Shown here piece after piece: positions 21,605 through 33,146 of a DNA stretch of 64,000 nt. Every line of letters starts with the position of its first letter. The stretch's first letter is position 1. The notes under the pieces are model-generated. The model was not told the origin of the DNA, did not search any database, and saw only the letters and a program-made list of their open reading frames with translations. The DNA is from Bisporella sp. PMI_857. Lineage: Eukaryota; Ascomycota; Leotiomycetes; Helotiales; Helotiaceae. The stretch spans positions 434,001 to 498,000 of the forward strand of contig JAJSPD010000002.1 in assembly GCA_021307315.1 (NCBI GenBank). The letters run 5' to 3'. A program made the translations under genes and the position numbers.

Positions 21605-24600
21605 ATGGACCCGACCTCAGCGCCGCTGGCAGACTACTTTTGGATCGCCGGAATTGACTCTCTTTCATATAGCGACCATGTCTTTGGCCCACCTACATCC
21701 AACGGCGTAGTGCCTCCTTCACCAGCGGTGGACGCTACGATCGAAGAAGGAAGTGAAGGTGAGGCACCGGCTTTACCGCCTTCTGGCACCCCTCGAGCTT
21801 CGGCACGACATTCACGGAACAACTCGTGGCAACGCCTGAACAAGCCTTCTAATGATGCGCGCAACTCAATCCAGACTCTCGACGAGCTCGAGAGCATACA
21901 CAGCAACCGAAGCAGTATAACGATCAAAGGGCCATCAGATAGTAATGGGAATTTGGCGGGGTTCGACTTTGACAAGGCGTTGATCAAGTTTGCCAATGAA
22001 CGGGAGAATTTCCTAGACGACTTAAGCTTCAGCGCGGGAGCACCTACGCAGGCTGTACCGCCTATGACAAACCCGAGGGCGGAGAGAATCAGAGTAGAGG
22101 AGGGAGATGTGCTTGGGGTTGCAGGAAGGAGGAGCCCACTTCGGAGCGTTGGTGGAAGTATAAGACGGCGGATCAGCTTTAGAGATATGACTAGCATGAA
22201 GCGACAACCGTCCATGGTGCAGAGAGCAAGTAAGTTAGGTTTTCATAAATTGACCCTGTAATAATTCCTCTTGGGCAATATATATATCTAGTCGCCTGGG
22301 ATTGACAAGAAAGATTAACTGTATTCTAGCATCTGTACGCACATCTAGACGCTTAAGCAATTACAACTCCGTCATACCTCCTCCCGAACCTCTGAACGCA
22401 GATCCTGACATGCATCCTTTGAAACGCCGATTCGAACCTGTCCTGCTAGACAGATACCCGCCAAAACACGAGGTTGAGGAAGTCAAGCGAAGAGGCAGAT
22501 TTCCTGACTATGTGCCAATGTTCGCGTTTCCGAACGATATCAATATAGTCTCAGCAGATGAGCGTCCTAGGTCGACATGGCACGGCTTTGCCATGACTTC
22601 TGACGACAACTCGAAGATATATGGTATCACGGTAATCGTGTGGACGCCACTGAATCAGAAAGCTGCCGAAGAAGTGGAAAAGAGATGTGAACAATGGAGA
22701 CAGAGCCATATGTCAAATGAGGAACGGGAGCTTGCTGCTAGTTTAGGAGATAAATTGGCTCAGGAACGGGCAAATTTGTCGCAACTATTAGCAAAGTTGC
22801 CGAGTATGGTATCTGGGTCAGCCGCGCGAGAGGCTTTGGAAGAACAGATCATGGCTGTGGAGGAGAAGATTGCCCTTATGACTGACGTTTTGCGGCCCGT
22901 GAGACATGGAGCAGCATCAAAGATTGATGGCTTGACGGATGGCGAGACTGGGCTTTGGACACCTCGAGCGTACGGAATTCTAGGCAGAGATGCCAGTCTT
23001 TCCAGCTTTTGGAAAGAGTGGCTGAGAGCAGTAGTTGTTCCCATGACTGACGGGGCAGTATTAAGAGTGCCTCCTAGCTCTCCCAAAGTCGGTCGATGGC
23101 AACCTTTGGAGCGCTATGTCGTAAATCTTTGCACCGAGGCTTTGAGTCCCATATCCTCGAAAACTCAGGTGGAGCTTGCTGTTAGAGAACTGCGACTGTT
23201 TGCACGAAAGGAGGCAGCCAATGAGTTACCAGAGTCGAGAGCTACAGACCTTTACGCACTGTTCAGAGCTCTTAGCATTCCAAATATTGTAGCATTGTTC
23301 GAATTTGCGCTGTCGGAATCAAGGATTATCCTCTTGTCTTCACATACGGCTATGTTATACCTTGCAAGCAAAGCTATTACGAGTTTACTCTATCCATTGA
23401 AATGGGCAAGCATCTTCATCCCAGTATTACCCGCAAGACTTCTTTCTGCACTTGAAGCACCTTGTCCATATATAGTGGGTATTGAACGAAGATATGACCA
23501 TATAGAGCTTCCAGAGGAAGACTATGTCCTAGTAGATCTTGATCAGGATATTATCGAAGCAACCTCGAAACCCACGGCTTTACCTCGCCAACAGCGTCGA
23601 AAATTGGTTTCACTACTCCAGTTAGCTGCACCTCATCACAACAGATGTGGTGTACCAGTCGGTCCACCACCTTATGCTATCGAGACATTCCCCTATGACG
23701 CTTTCTCGACTGAGAATGAATCCGTTTTTACACAAAACGCTACACTGAGCTCGCTCGGAAAGTATGTGGCACAGAATTCGACTACTTTTGGGGAACCAGA
23801 TCCAAGTTGCGCAAAAAAGAACTCTGTTTTTAATGCATTTTTGCAGTCAAAGAATGACCACACCAGGGTCGAGAGGCCTTCCACAAGCAAGTCAAGTAAG
23901 GCAAGTCCTCCGGCATCATTGTCGCCTATATCAGGAGAGTTTCCACGATTACCGAGCACCCCTATTTCTCGGAACGATTCTGGCTTTGCTCTTGCTGCGA
24001 CATTGAAGGAGAAGAGATCCGGGCATTTCGACTCTAAATCTCGGCGAAGCTCCTCTTTTGCGATGGATCGACAGCCAACACTTCGAAGACCAAGCATCCC
24101 TTTCGGTAATGGCCATTCTTCAAGTCTTTCAACTTCAGCGCTCTCTATGGATGTCAAGTCAACATATGGCTATGCTCCATCTACGTATGCACCATCAACT
24201 ATTGCTGCATCGACAATTATGCCTAATATGCTTATGCAACCCGTTCGGAATACTGATTCCACTATATGGGTCGAAGGACATTGCTTTGAATGGAATAGAT
24301 ATGATAACAATTCGGTCTGTTCCATTTGTGATGACAGGGCCGAAGGTGATGGGATTTACAAGTGCACTGGCTGTGCTACATTATCACATGGTCGCTGCTT
24401 AGGTCATGTATCTCTTGTCTGTCCCTCAGCCTTCCACGCAGATCGGGTACGTGCAGCATTTGTCCGCTGCTTTGCAAGTATGTTCTACACCTATAGGAAA
24501 TATTTGGGTAAGCCGACGAAGGAGCAGAAGAGCAGTGGTCAGATTTACGGTTTCGATATGGATGGGTTTATGAAGAGTTTGCCGCATGAACAGCAAGAAT

Positions 24601-25052
24601 ACACTGCTATGCTGAAGCAAACGCAAGGTATGTCATTCTCCCTCCTATCGAGCTCAGCACAATCTAATAGAGAATTTACAGCATTCAACGAATTCATCCA
24701 CGAGCGCGAGATCACGCTCGCGAATGACCCTAAGGTTCAGCTTTTCGATAGTGTTATCCTCTCTAAGAAATCTCGTGGCCGCTCCTCATTCTTCTCATCG
24801 AAGTCGCGTACAACTGGCTTTTTGGACGATAGAACAGACCATCTATGGCGAAGCGCCGCCGTCCCAACGCCAAGCGCGAAGTTTCCTGGTGATTATAGAA
24901 CGGTGGTGTCTCGAGTACCGGCACAGCTGGATGCTACTCTCATGAAGGAGCCGAGAACCATACAGGGTGTCCCAAGACTTGATTTGCCAGGCAAAAGAGT
25001 CAACAGAAAGGCTATACCTAGCTTGCTTGGCGGTGGTGGACGAAGCTCTTGA
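21605..25052 (+). CDS. DENN (AEX-3) domain protein with C1 zinc finger, probable Rab exchange factor
   Basis: DENN proteins exchange GDP for GTP on Rab GTPases and so direct membrane traffic. Exons 21605..22229, 22330..24627 and 24682..25052 give 1097 aa. The uDENN strand is LADYFWIAGIDSL at the very N terminus. After a Ser-rich linker come DYVPMFAFPNDI and WHGFAMT, a charged helical insert, then cDENN with LFEFALSESRIILLSSH and PYIVGIERRYD. A Ser/Pro-rich linker leads to a C1-type finger starting HCFEWNRYDNNSVCSICDD with further paired Cys and His, then a dDENN-like helical region. The second intron (54 nt) is in frame and stop-free, so its retention would add 18 residues. Target Rab unknown. 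Confidence 0.9.
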
Positions 25053-27392
25053 TCTCATACTTCCGAGGCTTGAGAAGCAAAGAGATAATGATCTATATAA
25101 GATACGGGGGGCAAACAGTTGACTTGTAAGATAGAAGGTTGGGAAAAGCATTTGGGATTCAAGCATGGTATGGCGCTCACATTTGTGGAGGGACATTTTA
25201 TTTGCATAGATCGTTATTGAGATAGCATGGGAAGAGAAGAGATGATGTGTTGGATTACATGCCAAGTTGGGGATGGAGACTTGGTTATTATAATAATGCA
25301 TTGTGGAGATAAGAGAAATAGATGCTAAATATACAACGCATTGAACTCCTTGTATTTATTGTTGGCAGGGAGGTTATTCTGTGTAACGCGAAGGCAAAAC
25401 AGTTTCCGATGTAAGCTGCCCTTAATCTTGAGTCGGTTCTCATCTGATTATTGGCCAACTTTGGTAAATCATATCTCAAGTCTAGCTTGAGTACATCTCA
25501 CCGCTGCATAAGCTATCGCAGAGCCAAGACATTGGAACAATTAAGCGAGTTTGCCCCTGCGCCACATTTTAAGTTTCTCTCAAGCACCCATGAAGTGGAT
25601 ATAGTTTTTTTGCCCCTACAAATCTCTGTACGAGTTTGCCTCGGCCCAAACGCTCTCATAGGACAACAAACAATTATTCCTTTTGACGATTGATTATTTT
25701 CTTCAATAAAACGAGGGATTAAAAACATGCCTTGGCGGAAAACTCCGCTTGCACTAATATCTACACATATTACGTATAACCTGGCCATATCTTTAGGCCT
25801 CTTGCTCTATTCTATTATCATTTGCTTGTTTCATGTTCTGATTTCGACTAAGAACTTGATATTTGCTAAGCTCAGCGTGCGACGTTTGATATCTATCTTG
25901 GGTCATCGCATGGGCATATCTTCAAGCTGTTTGCATCGATTATAGACATTATTCTTCAGCCTCTGCTTAGTTGTTTAAATATGAGAATTACTCCGCCCGT
26001 ACACGAAACCTGGTACAATTGAAAGTAAATATCCGTGATAGACCCCAACAGCCTATAATCACCGAGTACATGAAATCTACGCAGACCACTGATAACATCA
26101 ATCTCACGCTTTTACCTTTCCTGCCCGACATTATCTAAACTACTGCAAGTCAACACTTTCATCCCACAGTACTTGAATTCGTGCCATCACAGACCATGCA
26201 CATGGCAGCCAATGAGGATTTCAACTGATTAAGACCGGAAGCAGAGAGCACACAAACAGAATCGGAGGCATAGGCCCCATCTAAAGCAAACAACTATCTG
26301 TGGCCCCTAGAGCTTCAGCGTCACTAAGTAGTGTTAGGTATTGTTGACGAGTTGGACATTCGAGTTAAATACCTGCGGATATCAATGATGCGCTACAGGC
26401 AGGGAACCAGAAGAGCCTGGCACTTAGAAACGATCAGAGAGCACGATGCCTTGGAATGGATTCATCTTAAACAGGAAAAGATCCTACGGACAGCCACAAG
26501 CATGCCTAAAATAAAGGAATGAAACTCGCCCCAGGTATCGCGCCGATCGCAGCTCTTGCCAAAGGCGTATATATTCGTGCCAAGTGTACCAACCTTAGAG
26601 GCACTCGCCATACGATGGCCCGTCGTCAAACCGGGACGGAACTTGAAGTCATGATATAACAAGAAATCAGGATGGAGATCGAGGTGCTGAAGAGAAGATT
26701 GCTCAAAATACAAGACTAACAAAGGAACTTTCTGGAAACCATATCCGCAATCAATGACCAGGATGAAATCCACCTGAAGAGCGCGGAGGAACTCGATGAT
26801 TTGAACCACTTTTCATATACATATGATAAGCGGGATCGGAGATCCCATTACTAGCGACGATATGACCTCCTTATTTCAGGCGACCAGAAAGCTTCCAATA
26901 GGCCGATTCCACGAGGAGAGATTAGACGCGGTGGGATGAGAGATGGTGCTGAAATTTGAGTTGGGATAGCAGCTAGCCATGGAGAAAAATATTCTCTATC
27001 CGGAGAAGGTTGGAACAGCAGAAATCAAAACATTCTGAACTGGAGCACTCGATCGTGATTACGGAAATTGAGCTACGGCACGAGGAAGGTCGGCAAATAT
27101 GGCGGAAGAATCGCGCTCTCTCTCTCTCTCTCTCTCACCTCGGGCTCAGCTAGCCTTGAGATAAAGTATATTGGCGAGGATGCTTATATATACAGGGGAC
27201 GACACTGCATAATTCTGCGTCCTATAGTGCTTTCCATAGTTGGTGAAATGCCTAGATAGCAATAAAAGATTGGAAACATAGTATATATATGCAAACAATG
27301 GTAAGAGTCGCAAACAATTCACAAATTAAACCGAACGACTAAAAGCTGGCGAAATATTGATACAGACTCGACGGAATGTTCATGATTCCTGG
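25053..27392. other. Gene-free stretch, 2.3 kb
   Basis: Convergent intergenic space between the DENN gene and TRAPPC13. A (CT)n run lies at 27116-27136. The longest open frames are near 115 codons, begin at non-ATG codons and show no family features. No tRNA or repeat family recognised. Confidence 0.5.
27116..27136. repeat. (CT)n microsatellite
   Basis: Uninterrupted CT dinucleotide run of about ten units in noncoding DNA. Confidence 0.85.
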
Positions 27393-28428
27393 TTATCTAA
27401 CTTTTGCGCCTAAGCCCCCTGTGCTCAATGCACCTCTATTACCCATGGGACCTCGCCATCCTAAGCTTAAGATCCCGAATCCAATTCTTCCATCTACCTC
27501 CTTTGCTCCTTCGCCATTCTCGTCTATTACTTCTTCCACTATGAAGATGACCTGTTGCACATCACCCGGCATCAAGATAGGTCGCTCAACTTTCTCGGCT
27601 TCCTTGAACAAAGACCAGTTTACGCCCTGGCTCCTGATGCCTTCTCTTGCCTCAAGCACCACGGTATCAAGGGTGATGGTTTCTTCTCCTGTATTCTCAA
27701 GCTGAGCTTCCAGCGCCCATCTTCTACCTTCAGATGAAGAGGTAGCAGGGAGAATGCCCGTCTTTGTTCTCACAACCATGCAGCCTTTACACACAAACTG
27801 ATATAGTTTCCTAAAGGTGCGAACTTTTCCCGACATGGGCGTGGTCTCGGTGTATGTAACGGTGACGGCCAAGACGTGACTACCTTCTTCCTTCAGCGAG
27901 AAGCTCACGACTTTCTGCAAGCTCTCTCCTGGCTCCAGATCTACCCCTTTGTCTTCCTTGACTTCTTCCTCATCTGCATCTTCAGAACCGAATGATAACG
28001 TTATGGGCTCGGTTGAAGAAGGAATCTTCATCTCGGCCTCAATCCGCACATTGCTGATGGATTTGGCGGTTGTCGAGCCGGGGAGGAGCTCATTGTTTGC
28101 ACACAACGTGCACGAGAACGTCTCACCTACATATGCAGAGCCGAACGCAGGAGGGAGGGTGAGCAGTGGGGAAAGGATGAACGAGTCTGGCTCGGACGTA
28201 GGGTAAGCATGCGATGCTGAAGCTTTTGGGAAGCCAGAAGTGGAGGGAGGCGAAGGCGCAGGCGTTGGTAGAGGATGCTGAATAGAGATAGAAGGCCGAG
28301 AGAGTCTGTGGATGTTGGAAGCTATTTCACTTGTAGACTTTGGAATTGGCTGACCGGAGTACTTTTAAGGACACTGAGTGAGGTTCCTTTACGCCTTCTA
28401 GAGTTGATCCACTGCGCTGATGCGCCAT
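27393..28428 (-). CDS. TRAPPC13: TRAPP complex subunit 13 homologue (DUF974)
   Basis: Subunit of the metazoan-like TRAPPIII tether acting at Golgi and autophagosomal membranes. It is present in filamentous fungi but not in budding yeast. Exons 28428..28355 and 28305..27393 give 328 aa. The N terminus MAHQRSG..PHSVSLKVLR followed by LSRPSISIQHPLP is typical of the family. A Pro/Ser linker and ILSPLLTLPPAFGSAYVGETFSC lead into immunoglobulin-like beta repeats. Later segments include YTETTPMSGKVRTFRKLYQF and LGWRGPMGNRG near the end. The acidic insert SEDADEEEVKEDK is probably a loop. It is head to head with the SET gene, 220 bp between start codons. Confidence 0.9.
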
Positions 28429-28648
28429 TTTGTCGCTATTAGTCAAGCCATAAGCTGTTGTTGAAGTTGAACATCAATAGCACGGCGTTGAGCTTAGATC
28501 ATGGGAGGACCCCGCCATCCTTGGCATGGGTACATATTAAGAGAACATGACGATTGGTTTGAGATTCGCTTAATATCCCTGGGCCAGTGATGTTGGAACA
28601 GACGCCAAAATGCCTATCTCAGATTGAGCAAGATTTGCAGCCAAGAAG

Positions 28649-29351
28649 ATGTCGTCAAGTAAAGAGGAAACGAGATCATCCGGGAAGCTTGAGAAAGAAG
28701 GAAATGAACACGCAACGCCAATCGCATTGAGAAGGGCAGAGGACCTTGTGCTTGTCATGGATACACCCAAAGGTAAATTTCAAATCTGAATGATTCAATC
28801 CGGAAATTGTATTTTACAGAGTAGGACATTGATCAAACAAAAATTCACAGGTCGGGGTGTATTTGCAGCCAAAGATATTCCTGCAAAGACAGTGCTTGAG
28901 GTCTCCCCAGTTTTGGTGCTTGATCCAGCTGAGAATGCTGAACATATCTGCAAGACAGATTTGTTCAACTACACATAGTGGGTCACCTGCTTCCTACCAT
29001 CCCTATATGAATACAGAGCTTACGGCTATTTATAGCAACTGGCCATATATGCCAACCGCGAAAGCTCCAGAAGGAAATCTCAAAGGAAGAGTAACGATGA
29101 CCCAAGCAATAATCTTTGGCCTGGGGAGCATGTTCAATCACTCTGGTCTAAATCAGAATGTAGTGTGGGAAAGAGATCTCAGAAATCTACTTATCACTTA
29201 CTCAACGTTGCGTGATATCAAAGCAGGAGAAGAATTATGTATATCCTATGGAGATCGTCTCACATTCAAGGATGCGGACAGGGAGAGAGAAGAAAATAGA
29301 GACCCCGACGACTGGACAGATGTTCTGAATATTATTGATTTCATTGATTGA
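28649..29351 (+). CDS. SET domain protein, Set7-like lysine methyltransferase
   Basis: Small SET-domain protein that should transfer methyl groups from S-adenosylmethionine to a lysine; the substrate is unknown. Exons 28649..28772, 28851..28977 and 29036..29351 give 188 aa. SET motifs are GRGVFAAKDIPA (created by the first splice), TMTQAIIFGLGSMFNHS with the cofactor-binding NHS, and the C-terminal GEELCISYGD. The second splice forms YTYNWP. The first intron was placed from TPKG across to RGVFA because the alternative upstream acceptor breaks the frame. Size and layout resemble fission yeast Set7, a histone H3K37 enzyme, but no orthology is proven. The exact start codon is uncertain: MSSSK or the later MDTPK. 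Confidence 0.85.
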
Positions 29352-29498
29352 TTTTTGGCTTCGGTCTCTGGCGGTGATGACTTTATCTACTGTACATAAG
29401 TGAGATATCATTTTATGCTGGCTAGCCTAGCATAAGGGGCATCTTAGAAAGAGAGGCGCAACGAAAACAGTGCTAACGCATGCTAAAACTAGTAAAAT

Positions 29499-31491
29499 CT
29501 ATAGGCCAGGGGGTGGAGGGACCTGGCAAAAGTCAGCTCACGTACTTGCCACAATACGCTAGTGCTATGGTGGTTCTCTCTCTACTTACATTGCCATATG
29601 AAGGTTGCGCTGGGGGAGGGGGTGGTGGAGTCTCGCTGGGTGGGGGAGGAGCGCCAGGGGAAGCAGAGGCGCCAGGTGCTCCGGGCGCAGACTGAGCCGC
29701 CTGCTGTGCTGCCATGTACTGGGCGTAGTACTGAGCGTAAGCTGCATAACCACCTAAGAATATTAGTCGATGCAGTATATAGTCCAATATTTTTAAAACG
29801 TACCATACGCGGCATAAGGATCTCCGCCTGGAGGAGGCTGACCGTAATATGCTTGATACTGAGCAGCATAGTCAGAGGCTGCTGCAGATGCTCCAGGAGC
29901 AGATGCGCTTGTTGGGCTCATGGCACCGCTTGCCGGCGCAGGCGAGTTGTTGTAATTTTGGTAGTCGCTTCGTCCATAGGCATTTCTATCAGGCGCACGG
30001 TCCCCATAGCCGCGTTCACCACCATATCCGGTACTGCCGCCATAGCCACGTTGGGGTGGTGGTCGAGCCTTGAACTCTTCGTATTGTTCTCTGACGTTGC
30101 TTAACAGATCGAGACATAGCTCCTTTGCCCTCTGAACTTCGGCAGGATCAGGACCACTGGTAAAAGTCAGCAATCTACCATCCACCCAGTCTGCCTAACA
30201 CTCACGCAACGTGAAGATACATGTCTTCGTCACTCTCTTGACCTGTGCCATGTTCCATAAATCCAGAACCGCGTCCCTTAATCTGAACACGGCATCTGGT
30301 CTCCTGTTGAATATGCTTGACGTAAGCACCTCCATGACCAACAACTTGAGCGCGAAGATTGAAACCAGGGATTGGCTCAAAATCGATAGGAATCTTCTCT
30401 TCGGGCCATTTGCGCTAGATACAGTTAACTAAGCGAGGTAAGAAAGAGTGAAAATCAAACATACTCTCCCAAATTCATCTCTCTCGACAGCATCAGGCTC
30501 TCGGCGGCGGAATCGTCGTTCATCAACTAAGTTTGGGAGTTCCTGTTTCATCAGTTCCTCGATCTTTGCGACCGCCTCCTCGAGGCCTTTCTTTGTCGTG
30601 CTCGTAACGTGAAGATAAAGTGGCGGATTCTAGGTATGTCAGGATATCTGTTTTCTAACAAGGATGGGGATACTTGCAGCAGCAGTAGCCATGCTCTTGT
30701 CAGGGTAGTAATTTCCTCGCGTGGTGACATCTTTAAAAGTCAATATGCAACTCTTTCACAAAATGGTTGTAGGTATAGCGTACCAGCTCCGGTCTCTTCT
30801 TTAATCTAATGTCACGCAGCGGGAGTTAGCAGATGCTAATGAGGGTTTGTGAATGCTATCGAGCTTTTGGTAAGCTTGAAGACTCCACACAAGATTACTT
30901 AAAGGAAAGGGAATTATATTCTGAAGATAAAATCCTGACATATCAGTGGAGCTTAACACAAGGAGTATTTACCATCTTTTGAGTAGAACCTTTGGTCAGT
31001 GTATAACGGTTTCGAAGATCGTTCACTTCGATATCGCGAATATAGTCGCCATCCGCAATATACATCTCACCATTAACTGCGCTTGCACTGTTCATTGAAT
31101 TCGAAGGGGCTGGCGAAGCCGATTTTCCCACGGATGGGCTGACAGTTGGTCTGACGGGTGGAACATCTACATGTTGAATGCCCTTCTTGGCTTGAATTTG
31201 AGCATTGATTCTCGCAGCTGCGGCAGCTATAGAAATAAATTAGGTCTGGGTGAAGGAAATGGGACCTCAGGGTTATTCACCTGCCAAAGCAGCGGCGTCG
31301 GAGCCATTGTTTTTAGAATCTGCAGTAGGGCTATTCGAAGATCTCGCAACGGGACTCCTGCTACGTCTGGAGTCGGAAGGTTTTGCGACGGAAGGTGATC
31401 GAGAACGTCTGTCAAATCGGGATGCACGCTTCTCGGGCTCTTTCTGATCGAAGCGGGAACGCTTGGGGGCGCGACGGTCGGTGTCATCCAT
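29499..31491 (-). CDS. KH-domain RNA-binding protein, KHDC4/BLOM7-like
   Basis: Probable nuclear RNA-binding protein related to human KHDC4, a splicing-associated factor. Nine exons: 31491..31281, 31226..30973, 30805..30784, 30730..30678, 30629..30465, 30414..30206, 30156..29804, 29753..29590 and 29522..29499, encoding 484 aa. An Arg/Ser-rich N terminus (RSRSPSVAK, RRSRSPVAR) is followed by a first KH-like segment, RYTLTKGSTQKMIKEETGADVTTRG, continuing PPLYLHV. The second KH contains VVGHGGAYVKHIQQETRCRVQIKGRG. The C-terminal half is low complexity with GYGG, Tyr/Gln and poly-Pro runs, ending VPPPPGL. Exon 3 is a 22-nt microexon and intron 4 uses a GC donor. It faces ILV6 head to head. Confidence 0.88.
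30630..30677 (-). other. GC-AG intron, 48 nt, in the KH-domain gene
   Basis: Donor GCT|GCAAGT, acceptor CCTAG|AAT. It joins KSMATAA to NPPLYLHV in phase 0. The adjacent GT would shift the frame. Confidence 0.8.
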
Positions 31492-31801
31492 GACTTAATC
31501 TGATTACGCGAGGTTTTCAGATGTTGGGTAAAATCCCAAAGTCTTCAGTCCTTGGGGAGGTTGGGCACGAAAGGTGGAGGCTGAAAGCTGAAAGCTTAAC
31601 AAAAGTCAAGGTCTCTTCAGGATTTTTGTGGGTCGGGAGGGGATCCACTCGGAAAAACTTCTAACCGCTCCGGGCGCCGATTTCGCCTACTATCACTCTT
31701 TGATCGGGACCACTGGAGCTGACTCACCACACAGCTATTCAGGTCAATTGCTGAATAGTAAAATGTTCAATTGATTTGGACATTGTCCTATCACTTCAAT
31801 T
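31492..31801. promoter_or_regulatory. Divergent promoter of the KH gene and ILV6
   Basis: A 310-bp interval between opposed start codons. It includes an exact TGACTCA at 31720-31726, described separately. No coding signal. Confidence 0.55.
31720..31726 (+). promoter_or_regulatory. TGACTCA general-control (Gcn4/CPC1) site upstream of ILV6
   Basis: Exact consensus half-site for the bZIP activators Gcn4/CpcA, 76 nt upstream of the ILV6 start codon. Amino acid biosynthesis genes in fungi are standard targets. Binding here is inferred. Confidence 0.55.
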
Positions 31802-32818
31802 ATGGCTTCTCGAAAGGCCATCCTGTCGCTTTCACGACGGGCAGCGCTATCAAGCTCTAGATCAGCCTTCATTCAGCAAGCACGGACTGAATCGACTTCG
31901 TCTTCTACCTCAGCTCTAGCCTACAAAGCACTCCACCGTCGCATTTCTCCTCTGCCGGCCTCAGATGCACCTCCATCCTGGTCACCTCAAGCCGCTGTAT
32001 CCAATATTCTTTACAACACTCCGTCTCCCTCTACCACTCCACCAAAACGCCATGTGCTTAACTGCCTTGTGCAGAATGAGCCTGGCGTGCTGTCTCGTGT
32101 CTCTGGCATTCTAGCTGCACGGGGATTCAACATTGATTCCCTCGTTGTCTGCCGCACAGAAATCGATGAACTCTCTCGAATGACTATTGTGCTCTCTGGT
32201 CATGACGGAGTTGTGGAGCAAGCACGTCGCCAATTGGAAGATCTGGTGCCAGTCTGGGCGGTTTTGGACTATACCGATGCTCCTCTCGTACAACGCGAGC
32301 TTCTCCTTGCCAAAATCAACATTCTGGGTCCAGAGTATTTTGAGGAACTACTTCAGCATCATAGGGAGATAACAGCAAATGATACCAAGAGTTTGGAAGA
32401 TCAGGAAAAATGGGCATCCCAACGACTAGAGGAAGCTCAGAACAGCGAGGATTTCCACCCAAGCAAACTCCCAAAGAGTGAGGCTATGAGGCTGAAGCAT
32501 GAGCATTTGCAACAAATTACGTACTTTACGCATCAATTCAAAGGAAAAGTTTTGGACATCAGCACGAACAGTTGTATTGTTGAGCTGTAAGAATTACTGG
32601 ACATATTTACAAGCTATATATACTAATCTTTAAATAGTTCTGCAAAGCCAACCAGAATTGACCACTTTATCAAGCTTATCTCTCCTTTTGGTATTCTAGA
32701 ATCTGCACGGACGGGTCTGATGGCTCTGCCACGCTCACCTCTTCTAGATGCTGCTGATGAAGAACTAATTAAGGATGCTGATGATATTGTGGATGCCAGC
32801 ACTCTCCCACCAGGATAA
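31802..32818 (+). CDS. ILV6: Acetolactate synthase regulatory subunit
   Basis: Small mitochondrial subunit that stimulates acetolactate synthase (Ilv2) and confers valine feedback inhibition in branched-chain amino acid synthesis. Exons 31802..32586 and 32638..32818 give 321 aa, normal for the family. A Ser/Arg-rich mitochondrial presequence precedes the first ACT domain, RHVLNCLVQNEPGVLSRVSG with GFNIDSLVV and MTIVLSG. Next are VWAVLDYTDAPLVQRELLL, a charged linker, and the second ACT-like half VLDISTNSCIVEL joined by splicing to SAKPTRIDHFIKLISPFGI. ARTGLMALPRSP follows near the C terminus. The 51-nt intron splits a Leu codon. It ends facing the next gene. Confidence 0.97.
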
Positions 32819-33146
32819 AGCATTTAACTTGCTAGGCAGAAGGAATATTCAGTGATAGTGGAATTGGAGTTGGCGCATTACTACTCGAGAACGCGACGGT
32901 GTATTTGCTTTGAAAAGTTCAAGGAAAGTCGGGATGTTGTATATACATCGCCTTTGTGTTCTCTATGCGAGGGCCCGCTGTCCGCGGAGGTTAAATGATA
33001 CATCATAATAATTATTGATAAATCGCGTTCCCCTGTTCCCGTCCTACCCAGTTCCCATGTCCTTGATTGTAAACACCTCCCAATATCCCAAGCCAAAACG
33101 CCTATTCACAGAGTGGTTTAACCAAAGTGATAAATCAAACCTGGCT
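32819..33146. other. Convergent spacer downstream of ILV6
   Basis: About 330 bases holding the 3' flanks of ILV6 and the DUF3712-like gene. Nothing else seen. Confidence 0.5.

Noticed and set aside
26462..26809. 115-codon minus-strand frame
   Set aside because: It begins at a non-ATG codon, and its internal ATG leaves about 49 unremarkable residues.
28570..28758. Short minus-strand frame opposite the SET gene start
   Set aside because: It is antisense to exon 1 of the SET gene, which has better motif support.
28811..28820. TTTTACAG acceptor in the SET gene leading to SRTLIKQKF
   Set aside because: It is out of phase with the only good donor; the later TTCACAG acceptor joins MDTPKG to RGVFA in frame.
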